DNA of 64,000 nt, taken from positions 3,038,001 to 3,102,000 of the forward strand of contig NZ_CP075185.1 of NCBI RefSeq assembly GCF_020510685.1. The letters run 5' to 3'. The position numbers and the translations under genes were made by a program. Below are positions 30,470 to 38,957 of the stretch, piece by piece. The notes under the pieces are model-generated. The model saw only the letters and a program-made list of their open reading frames with translations, was not told the DNA's origin and ran no database searches. The number at the start of each line of letters is the position of its first letter. Position 1 is the stretch's first letter. This stretch comes from Dechloromonas denitrificans. Lineage in GTDB: Bacteria; Pseudomonadota; Gammaproteobacteria; Burkholderiales; Rhodocyclaceae.

Positions 30470-30551
30470 CCGCCTAGCCACCCCTCGACGCAGTACCCGC
30501 AACGCTCTGGATTTCCAGCGCGGAGGCCTTTTTTTACCCGGAATTTTCAAA

Positions 30552-30749
30552 ATGGCACGCACCCACACACCGCAGCAGCAATACAAGGAAGCCGTCATCA
30601 TCGCCGTTGAACACGGCATGTTCGTGGTCACCAAGGGTGGCCGGCATACCCTGTTCCGCAAGACGGATGTCCGCCCGGTCTGGCTCGGCTCGCGGGTTGA
30701 CGCCGCCGCCTTGCGCTCCCTGGTCTGCCGCTGCGCCGGGGTCAAATGA
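30552..30749 (+). CDS. Hypothetical small early protein
   Basis: 65 residues, ATG 30552, in a short AT-rich interval after ogr. Reads PQQQYKEAVIIAVEHGMFVV, TKGGRHTLFRKTDVRPVWLG and ends SLVCRCAGV. Possibly a small alpha/beta DNA-binding fold. It overlaps the primase-helicase start by four bases, so the two are translated together. Confidence 0.6.
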   Translation: MARTHTPQQQYKEAVIIAVEHGMFVVTKGGRHTLFRKTDVRPVWLGSRVDAAALRSLVCRCAGVK

Positions 30750-33427
30750 AAGACGATCTCTACCGCGAGCTGCTGCCGCTGATCGAGCGCGACTTTGCTT
30801 TCGATGTCGCAAAGAGCAAAGGCGACTGGCTGCAGGGCGGCACCTGCCCGCGCTGCAACAAGAAGGAATTGTTCACCAGCAAGGAACACCCCTGGGTGCT
30901 CCGCTGCGGCCGGAAGGAGAAGTGCGGCGCCGAGATCCACGTCAAGGAACAGTACCCGGAACTGTTCGACAACTGGGGCGACCGCTACGTCAAGACACCG
31001 GAAGCCCCGAACGCCGCGGCCGATGCCTACCTGCAAAGCGCCCGCGGCTTCGATCTCGACCTGATCGCCGGCCAATACACCCAGGAAAGCTACTACGACC
31101 CGAAGCTGAAGATCGGCTCGGCCACCGTCCGCTTTGCGCTCAGTAAGGAAATCTACTGGGAACGTCTGATCGACCAACCGAGCCGATTCGGCAACAAGAA
31201 GGCCCACTTCAACGCCGGCAGCAAATATGCCGGCATGGCCTGGTGCCCGCAGATGCAGATGCCAGATGACGAAATCTGGATCGTCGAGGGCATCTTCAAC
31301 AGCATCGCGCTGCTGCATCACGGCATCTACGCAGCCTCGGCAATGTCCTGCAGCAACTACCCGCACCTGTTCCTGCAGGCCGTCATCGAAAGCTGCGAAG
31401 CCGCCGAAAAGGACCGCCCGAAATTGGTGTGGGCGCTCGACGATGGCAAGGCGGGTACCACCTACGCCCGTAAATTCAAGGAACGCAGCGAGAAGGAAGG
31501 CTGGAAATCTTCCTGTGTGCTGATCCGCAGCAAGGGCAAGACGAAATACGACTGGAATGACCAGCACCAGGCCGACCGCCTGAATCCGGAAGACATCGCC
31601 GAATACCGCTACTGGGGCAGCCTGCTGACGGCCAAGAGCGCCGCCGAAAAGTCCTTGCTGATGTACAAGCGCAAAGAGTGGTCGATGTTCTATTTCGACT
31701 TCGACAACCGGCTCTACTGGTTTGAATACGACGCCGTCAAATACAACGCCGAATACAAGAAGATCACCGAAGAAAAGAGCGGCAGCGGCATCGATCCGGA
31801 GCAGATCAAGAACATGGCTCTGGAAGCCTCGCGCTCGATCAAGGAAATCGCCAACTGCCGGCCGACCGCCCTTTACTACCAGGCCAACCTGCTGACCGAC
31901 GAATCCTGGTACTACGTGCGGATCGATTTCCCGCACGACGGCCCGCCGGTCAAGAACACCTTTACCGGCAGCCAGCTATCCAGCAGCAGCGAATTCAAGA
32001 AGCGCCTGCTCTCGATGGCCCCCGGCGCGCTCTATACCGGCAGCGCCTTCCACCTCGACCTCTGGCTGCAAAAGCAGATGTTCGGCCTGAAGACGGTCCA
32101 GACCATCGACTACATCGGCTACAGCAAGGACCACGGCGCCTGGGTGTTCGACGATATCGCCGTCAAGGACGGCCGCGTCTATGACCTCAACGATGAAGAC
32201 TTCTTCGACATCGGCAAGCTGACCATCAAGAGCCTCAACAAGTCGGTCGCCTTGTCCATCAACCCGGACTTCAAGGACTACGACCCGGAATGGTCGAAGC
32301 TGATCTGGCAGTGCTTCCGCGAAAAAGGCATCGTCTCCCTCGCCTTCTGGCTGGGTAGCCTGTTCGCCGAGCAGATCCGCGAACAGCTCGAATCATTCCC
32401 CTTTATCGAGATCGTCGGCGAGCCCAACAGCGGCAAGTCCACGCTGATCGAGTTCCTCTGGAAGCTCTGCGGCCGCACCGCTTACGAAGGCTTCGACCCG
32501 CAGAAGGCGACCATCGCCGCCCGCGCCCGCAACTTCGCCCAGGTCGCCAATCTGCCCATCGTGCTGATCGAGTCCGACCGCGACAGCGGCGAAGGCGACA
32601 AGAACAAGCAGAAGGGCTTCGACTGGGACGAACTGAAGACCGCCTTCAACGGCCGCAGCGTGCGCAGCACCGGCGTCAAGAACACCGGCAACGACACCCG
32701 CGAGCCGCCTTTCCGCGGCGCCATCGTCATCAGCCAGAACGCCACCGTCAGCGCCAGCGATGCGTTCATGCAACGCCTGATGCATGTCTGGCTCGAAGCC
32801 AAGCAGCCAACCGACGAAAGCCGCGCCCTGTTCAAGCGGCTGGCCAGCTACCCGGTCAAGAAATGCAGCCAGTTCATCCTGCTCGCCACCCGGGCCGAGG
32901 CCGCGATCATGCAGACGGTCGCCGAGCGCCACCCGATCTACGTCAAGGTCCTCGACGACAACGCCAACATCAAGCAGCAGCGGATCATCCACAACCACGC
33001 CCAGTTGATGGCGCTGGTCGATGCGCTGCGCCACGTCGTCAAGTTCAGCGATGAAGCGCACAGCGCGGTAATGGAAGAAATCGTCGCCATGGCCGAAGAG
33101 CGCCAGCAGGCGATCAACGCCGACCACCCGCGCGTCCAGGAATTCTGGGAAATCTTCGACTACATCGAGGCCAAGTCCGCCGGCGACGTGCTCAACCACA
33201 GCCTGAAGGACGATCTGATCGCCATCAACCTGAACGACTTCGTTCAGAAGGCCGAAAACCACCGGCAGCAGATCCCGGAAATGTCCGAACTCAAAAAGAT
33301 GCTGCGCACCAGCCGGACCCGCAAGTTCGTTGACTACAAAACGGTCAGCTCCGCAATCACCAAAAGCTCGATCAAGTGCTGGGTATTCCAGCGCGAGAAG
33401 CCGACCGGCCGCCCATCAACCGATTAA
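30746..33427 (+). CDS. Phage DNA primase-helicase (zinc ribbon, Toprim, P-loop helicase)
   Basis: 893 residues. An N-terminal zinc-ribbon is at about 32-55 (CPRCNKKELF, WVLRCGRKEKCG). A Toprim-like part follows (DEIWIVEGIFNSIALLHHGI, KLVWALDDGKAGTTYARKF). The helicase has Walker A GEPNSGKST at about residue 555 and a later acidic Walker B-like segment LPIVLIESDRDSG. P2 instead uses a rolling-circle A protein, so this phage probably replicates in another way, with its own primase and helicase. It heads the replication part of the early operon. Confidence 0.85.
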   Translation: MKDDLYRELLPLIERDFAFDVAKSKGDWLQGGTCPRCNKKELFTSKEHPWVLRCGRKEKCGAEIHVKEQYPELFDNWGDRYVKTPEAPNAAADAYLQSARGFDLDLIAGQYTQESYYDPKLKIGSATVRFALSKEIYWERLIDQPSRFGNKKAHFNAGSKYAGMAWCPQMQMPDDEIWIVEGIFNSIALLHHGIYAASAMSCSNYPHLFLQAVIESCEAAEKDRPKLVWALDDGKAGTTYARKFKERSEKEGWKSSCVLIRSKGKTKYDWNDQHQADRLNPEDIAEYRYWGSLLTAKSAAEKSLLMYKRKEWSMFYFDFDNRLYWFEYDAVKYNAEYKKITEEKSGSGIDPEQIKNMALEASRSIKEIANCRPTALYYQANLLTDESWYYVRIDFPHDGPPVKNTFTGSQLSSSSEFKKRLLSMAPGALYTGSAFHLDLWLQKQMFGLKTVQTIDYIGYSKDHGAWVFDDIAVKDGRVYDLNDEDFFDIGKLTIKSLNKSVALSINPDFKDYDPEWSKLIWQCFREKGIVSLAFWLGSLFAEQIREQLESFPFIEIVGEPNSGKSTLIEFLWKLCGRTAYEGFDPQKATIAARARNFAQVANLPIVLIESDRDSGEGDKNKQKGFDWDELKTAFNGRSVRSTGVKNTGNDTREPPFRGAIVISQNATVSASDAFMQRLMHVWLEAKQPTDESRALFKRLASYPVKKCSQFILLATRAEAAIMQTVAERHPIYVKVLDDNANIKQQRIIHNHAQLMALVDALRHVVKFSDEAHSAVMEEIVAMAEERQQAINADHPRVQEFWEIFDYIEAKSAGDVLNHSLKDDLIAINLNDFVQKAENHRQQIPEMSELKKMLRTSRTRKFVDYKTVSSAITKSSIKCWVFQREKPTGRPSTD

Positions 33428-33463
33428 CCGCCCTACCCCGTAGCACCAAAAAGGAGATCCACC

Positions 33464-33919
33464 ATGTGCTTTACCGTACTCCCGCAACGCCCTGTGCAGC
33501 AGCTCGTGGTTGCTGCCCAGGCCATCCAGCAACTGATAGACGACGGCACTATGACTGCCGCATTCGTCGACGCCTTCTCCACGCCGAACCAGACCAATAC
33601 GGTTATCGCCGCCTTCGACCGCCTGCAGGAATGCACCAAGGCGCTCGCCGGCGAGCACAAGCAGGTCAGCCCGTTCCTCCGCTATCGCAGAGAGATCATG
33701 GACAGCACGCCGGCCGGCGCCTACCTTCAACGCTTTGTCCTGAGCCTCTATAGCGGGCATCCCGTCCCGCTTCGCCCGATGATCGAGCGCTTCGGTGACC
33801 ACGAAATGCGCATTTTTTTGGAATGCATCGCTCACTTCTTGAACCATGGCGACCGCGACAGCCAGTTCATGACCATCGCCATGGAAATCGCCGAAGCCAC
33901 CGCCGAGGTGGCGGCATGA
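33464..33919 (+). CDS. Hypothetical early protein
   Basis: 151 residues with AAGGAG before the ATG. Helical; QLVVAAQAIQQLIDDGTMTA, FDRLQECTKALAGEHKQVS and MIERFGDHEMRIFLECIAHF are representative. No domain is recognised. It overlaps the next gene by four bases (ATGA) and is part of the continuous early operon after the primase-helicase. Confidence 0.62.
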   Translation: MCFTVLPQRPVQQLVVAAQAIQQLIDDGTMTAAFVDAFSTPNQTNTVIAAFDRLQECTKALAGEHKQVSPFLRYRREIMDSTPAGAYLQRFVLSLYSGHPVPLRPMIERFGDHEMRIFLECIAHFLNHGDRDSQFMTIAMEIAEATAEVAA

Positions 33920-34374
33920 GCGACAACATCAAGATCATCCCGCTGGAAGACAAGCCCAGCGACGACCGCATGATCACGCTGGAAGTCACCGTCCAGCGCA
34001 GCGAATACCCGAAGCTGCTCGCTTTCATGCAGAGCGAAACCTGGGAGAAGGCCGAGGCCGCCCGTAATGCGAATCTGACCGACTGCCTGAAGTCGATGGA
34101 GATCGCGCTCAACTGGGCGCTCAAGCACGACACCAGCGGCGCCCGCGTCTTCGCCACCCTGCTCGCCAGCATGTACAACGGCAACCGCGTCAAGTTCGAC
34201 GTCTCCGACCTCAAGTGCCTCGACGCCGCCAACTTCGAGCACGCTTTGAACTGCATGCGCCTCTGCCAGGAACTGCATCGCGAACCGCACCAGTTCTTCG
34301 AGAACGGCGGCGAACTGTTCGAGCGCTTGATCAAGGACTGGAAGCTGGAGAAGAAAGCGAGGGCCGCACGGTGA
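33916..34374 (+). CDS. Hypothetical early protein (DUF7673-like, tentative)
   Basis: 152 residues, ATG 33916. The core CLKSMEIALNWALKHDTSGA, RVFATLLASMYNGNRVKFDV and SDLKCLDAANFEHALNCMRL is a pattern I associate with an uncharacterised phage family; the DUF name is from memory. The end is basic (LIKDWKLEKKARAAR). Overlaps by four bases on both sides. Function is unknown. Confidence 0.6.
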   Translation: MSDNIKIIPLEDKPSDDRMITLEVTVQRSEYPKLLAFMQSETWEKAEAARNANLTDCLKSMEIALNWALKHDTSGARVFATLLASMYNGNRVKFDVSDLKCLDAANFEHALNCMRLCQELHREPHQFFENGGELFERLIKDWKLEKKARAAR

Positions 34375-34544
34375 CCGTCCTTGAACTGATTTCCCTGCTC
34401 CAGCAGCAGCCGCAAGACGCCACCGTATTCGTCGCCATCGATGATCTGGTAGATGCCCCACCAGCGCTGCGCGAGGTTGAAGGCGTTACGGAAATCCTCT
34501 CCTCGTCCTACGGGCAAGGAATCTCTATCGATTTGGAGGACTGA
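34371..34544 (+). CDS. Hypothetical small early protein
   Basis: 57 residues with GTG start at 34371 overlapping the previous stop (GTGA). Reads TVLELISLLQQQPQDATVFV, AIDDLVDAPPALREVEGVTE. The pattern 'LLQQQPQDATVFV' with a following acidic turn is frequent in small phage proteins. No function is assigned. Confidence 0.55.
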   Translation: MTVLELISLLQQQPQDATVFVAIDDLVDAPPALREVEGVTEILSSSYGQGISIDLED

Positions 34545-34547
34545 ACC

Positions 34548-34964
34548 ATGTCCCGTCAATGCACCCCCGTCCCCGGCGCCAAAATCGCCGCCCTGGTCAC
34601 CGAGCTGCAAGCCATCGGCGACCGCTTCGAAGCGGCCGGCGACAAGCGCTGGTTCACCGTCGCCCGGGCCGCCGCCATCCTCGAAGCGATCCGGCTGGGC
34701 TTCATCCTGGCCGCCACCATTCCGGACGCCACGCTGCTCAGCACCGTCTGCCAGCTCGAAACCATCGGCGACCGCTTCGCGGCGATCCGTGACCCGCGCG
34801 AAAAGCCGGTCGTCCAGGCCGCCTCGATCCTCGAAGGCATCCGCCTCGGAATCACCGCGATCGCCGACGACGCGCCGACAGCTAACTGGTTCGGCATCGA
34901 CCTGGCCAGCGGCCCCGACATCAGCGTCCGCGCCGACTGGAGGTTCAACAGCCATGCCCGCTAA
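34548..34964 (+). CDS. Hypothetical early protein with internal tandem repeat
   Basis: 138 residues. Two copies of a 32-residue unit can be aligned: QAIGDRFEAAGDKRWFTVAR plus AAAILEAIRLGF, and ETIGDRFAAIRDPREKPVVQ plus AASILEGIRLGI, about 48 residues apart. The unit is probably two helices. The end (IDLASGPDISVRADWRF) is unlike the repeats. It overlaps the next gene by 11 bases. No function is known. Confidence 0.6.
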   Translation: MSRQCTPVPGAKIAALVTELQAIGDRFEAAGDKRWFTVARAAAILEAIRLGFILAATIPDATLLSTVCQLETIGDRFAAIRDPREKPVVQAASILEGIRLGITAIADDAPTANWFGIDLASGPDISVRADWRFNSHAR

Positions 34965-35427
34965 CCTCTCCCGCCGGCCGCTCGCGCTGGCTCTCGAAGC
35001 GGCCCTGCCGATCGTCCCCAACAGCCCCGGCGTGGCCGACATGCACAAGGCCTTTGCCCCCATCGACCAGCTGCTCGCCTCGCTCGACCAGGGCGAAGTC
35101 GACATCGAAGGCGCCACCCCGGTGATGCGCGACTGGGACGGCTGGTGCGAAATCGCGCCGGCCGTCCAGGGCTGGTGCGACTGCTGGGAACGCATCGCCC
35201 GCCGCATGGGCGAGACGGTCCCCGACCTCGCCTTCCTTCGCCGGATTGCCAACCGCCTCGCCGCCGGCATGCTGCTCGACACTGCCGACATCGACCGCGC
35301 TCATGCGGTCATCGCCCGCTGCCGCGCCTTGTACTTCGCCTGCCCGGTCTGGATCCGAAAATCGGCAGTGCAAGACGAAATGATCGCCATCGCCCTCGAT
35401 GACCTCGGGCTGAGGAGAGCGGCATGA
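34954..35427 (+). CDS. Hypothetical early protein
   Basis: 157 residues, ATG 34954. Contains PVMRDWDGWCEIAPAVQGWC, DCWERIARRMGETVPDLAFL and CRALYFACPVWIRKSAVQDE. Several Trp and Cys residues are clustered, but no known fold is evident. It overlaps the next gene by four bases. Confidence 0.6.
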   Translation: MPANLSRRPLALALEAALPIVPNSPGVADMHKAFAPIDQLLASLDQGEVDIEGATPVMRDWDGWCEIAPAVQGWCDCWERIARRMGETVPDLAFLRRIANRLAAGMLLDTADIDRAHAVIARCRALYFACPVWIRKSAVQDEMIAIALDDLGLRRAA

Positions 35428-35690
35428 CCGCCCTCGCCCTCTTCGCCGCCACGTTCTTCCTGGTGCTCTTCCTCGGCCTGCAGAGCCTCAACGTCAACGG
35501 CGGCCACAAGCTGCTCGCCGCCGTCACCAGCCTCGGCATCAGCACGGCCAACATCGTCGTCCTCAAAACCATGCCCGGCCCCACCGGCTGGCTGGAAGTC
35601 GCCGCCTACTGCCTGGGCGGCCCGGTCGGCATCCTTGTCTCGATGGTCATCCACCCGTGGATGGTCGCCCGCTTCGGGAGAAAATCATGA
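35424..35690 (+). CDS. Small membrane protein
   Basis: 88 residues with three hydrophobic stretches (LALFAATFFLVLFLGLQSL, AVTSLGISTANIVVLKT, VAAYCLGGPVGILVSMVI). The C terminus is basic (ARFGRKS). Holin-like or exclusion roles are possible, but its place in the early operon argues against lysis. Overlaps by four bases on both sides. Confidence 0.62.
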   Translation: MTALALFAATFFLVLFLGLQSLNVNGGHKLLAAVTSLGISTANIVVLKTMPGPTGWLEVAAYCLGGPVGILVSMVIHPWMVARFGRKS

Positions 35691-35986
35691 ACCGCACCGA
35701 ACACCTTTTGTGCTGCCTAGCCGAAGAAGCGGCCGAGGTAGCCCATCGCGTCAGCAAGGCATTGCGCTTCGGCCTTGCAGAAATCCAGGATGGCCAGCCG
35801 CACAGCAACTCACAGCGGATCAGCCAGGAATTCCACGACATGCTCGCCATTGTCGAACTGCTTGAAGAAACCGGCGCGCTGCAACGCTCGACCGATACCC
35901 ACGCGATCGAGAGAAAGAAGGCGAAGGTTCAGGCATATATCCTGTACGCCAAAGAATGCGGGACGCTGAACGGCGGTGCCGAATGA
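35687..35986 (+). CDS. MazG-like nucleotide pyrophosphohydrolase-type protein
   Basis: 99 residues, ATG 35687. LLCCLAEEAAEVAHRVSKAL and RISQEFHDMLAIVELLEE match the all-alpha NTP pyrophosphohydrolase (MazG/dUTPase) pattern, with EEAAEV and the EFHDM helix supplying acidic metal ligands. Such phage enzymes hydrolyse NTPs, modified dNTPs or (p)ppGpp. Position directly before the DNA methyltransferase is compatible with nucleotide-pool control. Confidence 0.68.
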   Translation: MNRTEHLLCCLAEEAAEVAHRVSKALRFGLAEIQDGQPHSNSQRISQEFHDMLAIVELLEETGALQRSTDTHAIERKKAKVQAYILYAKECGTLNGGAE

Positions 35987-37797
35987 CCGCCCGCGACGCC
36001 TTCCTCAAAAACCCGCCCGACCTCCGCGAGATCCGTACCTTCTGCCTGTTCGGGGCCATCGGCGCCGGCGCCAAGGGCTTCCAGCGGGGCAGCGCCCGGG
36101 TCGGCAACCTGGTCGCCAAGCCGCGCTGCATCGGCTCGGTCGACGTCGATGCCGCCGCCAACCGGGACTTCAAGCGCCTGGTCGGCGTCGAGGCCACGAC
36201 GCTCGATCTCTTCGACCGCGACCAGTACATCGCCTTCCATGGCAAGGAACCGCCTGCCGGGTGGCGCGAAGCGACGCCGGATGACATCCGCCGCGCCGCC
36301 GGCTACGAGTTCCCGCACATCGTCTTCCTGTCGGCGCCGTGCAAGGGCTTCTCCGGACTGCTCAACGAGACGCGCAGCAAGACGGACAAATACCAGGCGC
36401 TCAACCGCCTGACGCTGCGCGGCATCTGGCTGATGCTCGAAGCCTTCAAGGACGATCTGCCCAGCCTGATCGTCTTTGAAAACGTGCCGCGCATCGCCAC
36501 CCGCGGCCGCCACCTGCTCGACCAGATCGTCGCGCTGCTGCGCGCCTACGGCTACGCGGTCAACGAGACGACGCACGACTGCGGCGAACTCGGCGGCCTG
36601 GCCCAGAGCCGCAAGCGCTTCCTGCTCGTCGCCCGACACACCGAGAAGGTCCCGCCCTTCCTCTACGAACCGCCGAAGAAGCGCCTGCAGGCCGTCGGCA
36701 CCGTGCTCGATCGCATGCCGCTGCCCGGCGACCCGGCCGGCGGCCCGATGCACCGCATCCCGAACCTGCAGTGGAAAACGTGGGTCCGGCTGGCCTTCGT
36801 CGAAGCCGGCAGCGACTGGCGCAGCCTGAACCGTCTGCACGTCGAAGACGGCTACCTGCGCGATTTCCTGATCGTGCCGGAATACCACCACGGCTACCTC
36901 GGCGTGCAGCGCTGGGAAGACACCAGCGGCACCGTGCAGGGCCGCTCGACGCCGAGCAACGGCGCCTTCTCGATCGCCGACCCGCGAGCACCGGCCGGCG
37001 CGCTGGAATACTCGCAGTACGGCGTGATGCGGATGGAAGACACGGCCGGCGCGGTGATCAATGTGAAGTCGCCCGGGCAAGGGACGTTCAGCGTTGCGGA
37101 CCCGCGCCACCCCGGGCCAGCCAAGCACAGCAACGAATTCCGGATCGTGCCCTACGACCGCAACGCCATGGCCGTCACCAGCGCCCACGGCAGCGGACAG
37201 TGCGTGGCCGATCCTCGCCGTGAAGGCGAAGGCTTCGGGAAATACCTGGTCACCCCATGGGAAAGCCCATCCGGTGCAGTCATTTCCGGTAGCACCACCG
37301 GGCAAGGCGCCTATGCCATCGCCGACCCGCGCCCGAACGGCATCCCGTCCTCTGGCGACCACTACCAGACCGGCGGCCACTACGGCGTGCAGCGCTGGGA
37401 AGACACCAGCGGCGCCGTCGCCTCGGCCGCCTGCCACGACAACGGCCGCTGGTCGGTCGCCGACCACCGCCAGCCGGCCGCCACCGACAAGCTGGTCACC
37501 GTCATCCGCGCCCTCGATGGCACCTGGCACCGCCCATTCACCACGCTGGAACTGGCCGCCCTGCAGTCGATCATCGAGCCCGAGGAATACCTCGAACTCG
37601 ACGGCCTCAACGACAGCGACTGGCGCGAACGCATCGGCAACGCCGTCCCCCCAGCCGCCGCCGAAGCCATCGCCTCGACGATGTACCAGACTCTGCTGCT
37701 CGCCTGGTCCGGCGAAACTTTCCTGCTGTCCTCGCAACCGATCTGGGTGCAGCCGATGGCGATAGCGCTGTCTGTGGCGCAGGGAGGTGTGGCGTGA
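35983..37797 (+). CDS. C5 cytosine DNA methyltransferase with repeated target-recognition modules
   Basis: 604 residues from ATG 35983. Motif I: FCLFGAIGAGAKGFQ; motif IV: LSAPCKGFSG (catalytic Cys in PCKG); motif VI: IVFENVPRI; motif VIII: QSRKRFLLVA; motifs IX/X: FTTLELAALQS and GNAVPPAAAEAIAS. Between VIII and IX lie about five degenerate 35-45-residue units ending in ADPR or ADHR (FSIADPR, FSVADPR, QCVADPR, YAIADPR, WSVADHR), two starting GVQRWEDTSG. They occupy the target-recognition region. It probably modifies phage DNA against host restriction. No cognate nuclease is seen. Confidence 0.9.
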   Translation: MTARDAFLKNPPDLREIRTFCLFGAIGAGAKGFQRGSARVGNLVAKPRCIGSVDVDAAANRDFKRLVGVEATTLDLFDRDQYIAFHGKEPPAGWREATPDDIRRAAGYEFPHIVFLSAPCKGFSGLLNETRSKTDKYQALNRLTLRGIWLMLEAFKDDLPSLIVFENVPRIATRGRHLLDQIVALLRAYGYAVNETTHDCGELGGLAQSRKRFLLVARHTEKVPPFLYEPPKKRLQAVGTVLDRMPLPGDPAGGPMHRIPNLQWKTWVRLAFVEAGSDWRSLNRLHVEDGYLRDFLIVPEYHHGYLGVQRWEDTSGTVQGRSTPSNGAFSIADPRAPAGALEYSQYGVMRMEDTAGAVINVKSPGQGTFSVADPRHPGPAKHSNEFRIVPYDRNAMAVTSAHGSGQCVADPRREGEGFGKYLVTPWESPSGAVISGSTTGQGAYAIADPRPNGIPSSGDHYQTGGHYGVQRWEDTSGAVASAACHDNGRWSVADHRQPAATDKLVTVIRALDGTWHRPFTTLELAALQSIIEPEEYLELDGLNDSDWRERIGNAVPPAAAEAIASTMYQTLLLAWSGETFLLSSQPIWVQPMAIALSVAQGGVA

Positions 37798-38015
37798 TCC
37801 GTCTTAAATCTTGTCCATTCTGCGGAGGAGAGGCGGAACTGGACTCAAACCAGTCTTTCCGGGAGTTCGTGAGCGGAAAAATATCTCGGGAAGTTGCTGT
37901 TTATTGCCGCCATTGCTCCGCAGAGATCAGCGTCTGCGTTCCCGATGTTCCGGATATAACACCTGAGCAGGTTGCTGATATGTGGAATACAAGAGCGGAA
38001 GGCGGTGCAGCATGA
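37794..38015 (+). CDS. Lar-like restriction alleviation / zinc-ribbon protein
   Basis: 73 residues, GTG start overlapping the methyltransferase stop. IRLKSCPFCGGEAELDSN and YCRHCSAEISV supply a C4 zinc ribbon; the end MWNTRAEGG is the Lar-family W-N-T-R. Lar of Rac prophage reduces type I restriction by promoting modification. Next to a methyltransferase it completes an anti-restriction set. Confidence 0.8.
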   Translation: MIRLKSCPFCGGEAELDSNQSFREFVSGKISREVAVYCRHCSAEISVCVPDVPDITPEQVADMWNTRAEGGAA

Positions 38016-38401
38016 TCGCCCTCTCCATCCGCCAACCCTGGGCCTGGCTGATCGTGGCCGGCTACAAGGACATCGAAAACCGCGACTGGAAAACCCCGTT
38101 TCGCGGGCGCTGCCTGATCCACGCCTCCAAAGGGGGAACACGCGCCGAGTGGGAAGAGGCGATCGAGTTCATGCGCGAGTGCCTGCCCACCCACCCGGTA
38201 CTGCCCACCGTCGCCGATTTCGACAAGTTTGCCCGCGGCGGCGTCCTTGGTGCCGTCGATATCGTCGATTGCGTCGATCGTTCGGACTCCCGCTGGTTCG
38301 TCGGCGACTACGGCTTCCTGCTGCGCAACCCCACGCCCATGCCCTTCGTCCCCGTCAAGGGCCGCCTGGGTTTCTTCGACATCCCGGGAGTACAGCCATG
38401 A
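38012..38401 (+). CDS. ASCH domain protein
   Basis: 129 residues, ATG 38012. ALSIRQPWAWLIVAGYKDIE, NRDWKTPFRGRCLIHASKG and GRLGFFDIPG are the ASCH (PUA-like) signature for RNA or modified-nucleotide binding. Phage ASCH proteins are common beside methyltransferases and could read or protect modified nucleic acid. Overlaps neighbours by four bases each. Confidence 0.83.
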   Translation: MIALSIRQPWAWLIVAGYKDIENRDWKTPFRGRCLIHASKGGTRAEWEEAIEFMRECLPTHPVLPTVADFDKFARGGVLGAVDIVDCVDRSDSRWFVGDYGFLLRNPTPMPFVPVKGRLGFFDIPGVQP

Positions 38402-38745
38402 CCTACGGCATCCACCCTGCAACGCTGGCGGAAATGAACGCGCCCAACGCCGGCAAGAAATACCGCCCCAGCAACGGCACAGAAGGCGAGTTCTTCTTCA
38501 ACGCCTGGTGCTGCAAGTGCCAGCGCGACAAATCCATGCGCGAAGGCATCGACCTCGACGAGTGCGACGACAACGAGCGCTGCGACATCATCGCCAACAC
38601 CTTCTGCTACGACGTCGACGAGCCGGAATACCCGGTCGAATGGCAATACGGCAAGGACGGCCAGCCCTGCTGCACCGCCTTCGTTCCCGCCGGCGAGGCA
38701 ATCCCGACCCCGCGCTGCGCGCATACGCCGGACTTGTTCTCATGA
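38398..38745 (+). CDS. Hypothetical Cys-rich early protein
   Basis: 115 residues, ATG 38398. Begins TYGIHPATLAEMNAPNAGKK, then GEFFFNAWCCKCQRDKSMRE, DDNERCDIIANTFCYDVDEP and DGQPCCTAFVPAG. The pattern FFNAWCxxCxRD is common in phage zinc-binding genes of unknown role. Coupled to its neighbours by four-base overlaps. Confidence 0.63.
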   Translation: MTYGIHPATLAEMNAPNAGKKYRPSNGTEGEFFFNAWCCKCQRDKSMREGIDLDECDDNERCDIIANTFCYDVDEPEYPVEWQYGKDGQPCCTAFVPAGEAIPTPRCAHTPDLFS

Positions 38746-38957
38746 GCGCCCACGAAAAATCCATGACCGAAACCGTCACCTGGACAGACGCCGCCCAGCT
38801 GCTGCCCGAGGACAGCGCCACCGTGATGATCATCATCGGCGGCGACGTCGAGGCCACCATGGGATACCACGAAGACAACCAATGGCATTACTGGGATGGT
38901 ATGCCCTGCACGCTGCGCGTCATCTACTGGTGCAACCTTCTGGAGGGTCCAAAGTGA
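38742..38957 (+). CDS. DUF551-like small protein
   Basis: 71 residues, ATG 38742. TWTDAAQLLPEDSATVMIII, GGDVEATMGYHEDNQWHYWD and VIYWCNLLEGP fit the DUF551 pattern (short protein with a W-x-x-W end) found in early regions of phages. Function is unknown. Confidence 0.62.
   Translation: MSAHEKSMTETVTWTDAAQLLPEDSATVMIIIGGDVEATMGYHEDNQWHYWDGMPCTLRVIYWCNLLEGPK

Noticed and set aside
30389..31936. 515-residue open frame on the minus strand
   Set aside because: Antisense to the primase-helicase; no recognisable motif.
35929..37737. 602-residue open frame on the minus strand
   Set aside because: Antisense to the methyltransferase, which has all catalytic motifs.
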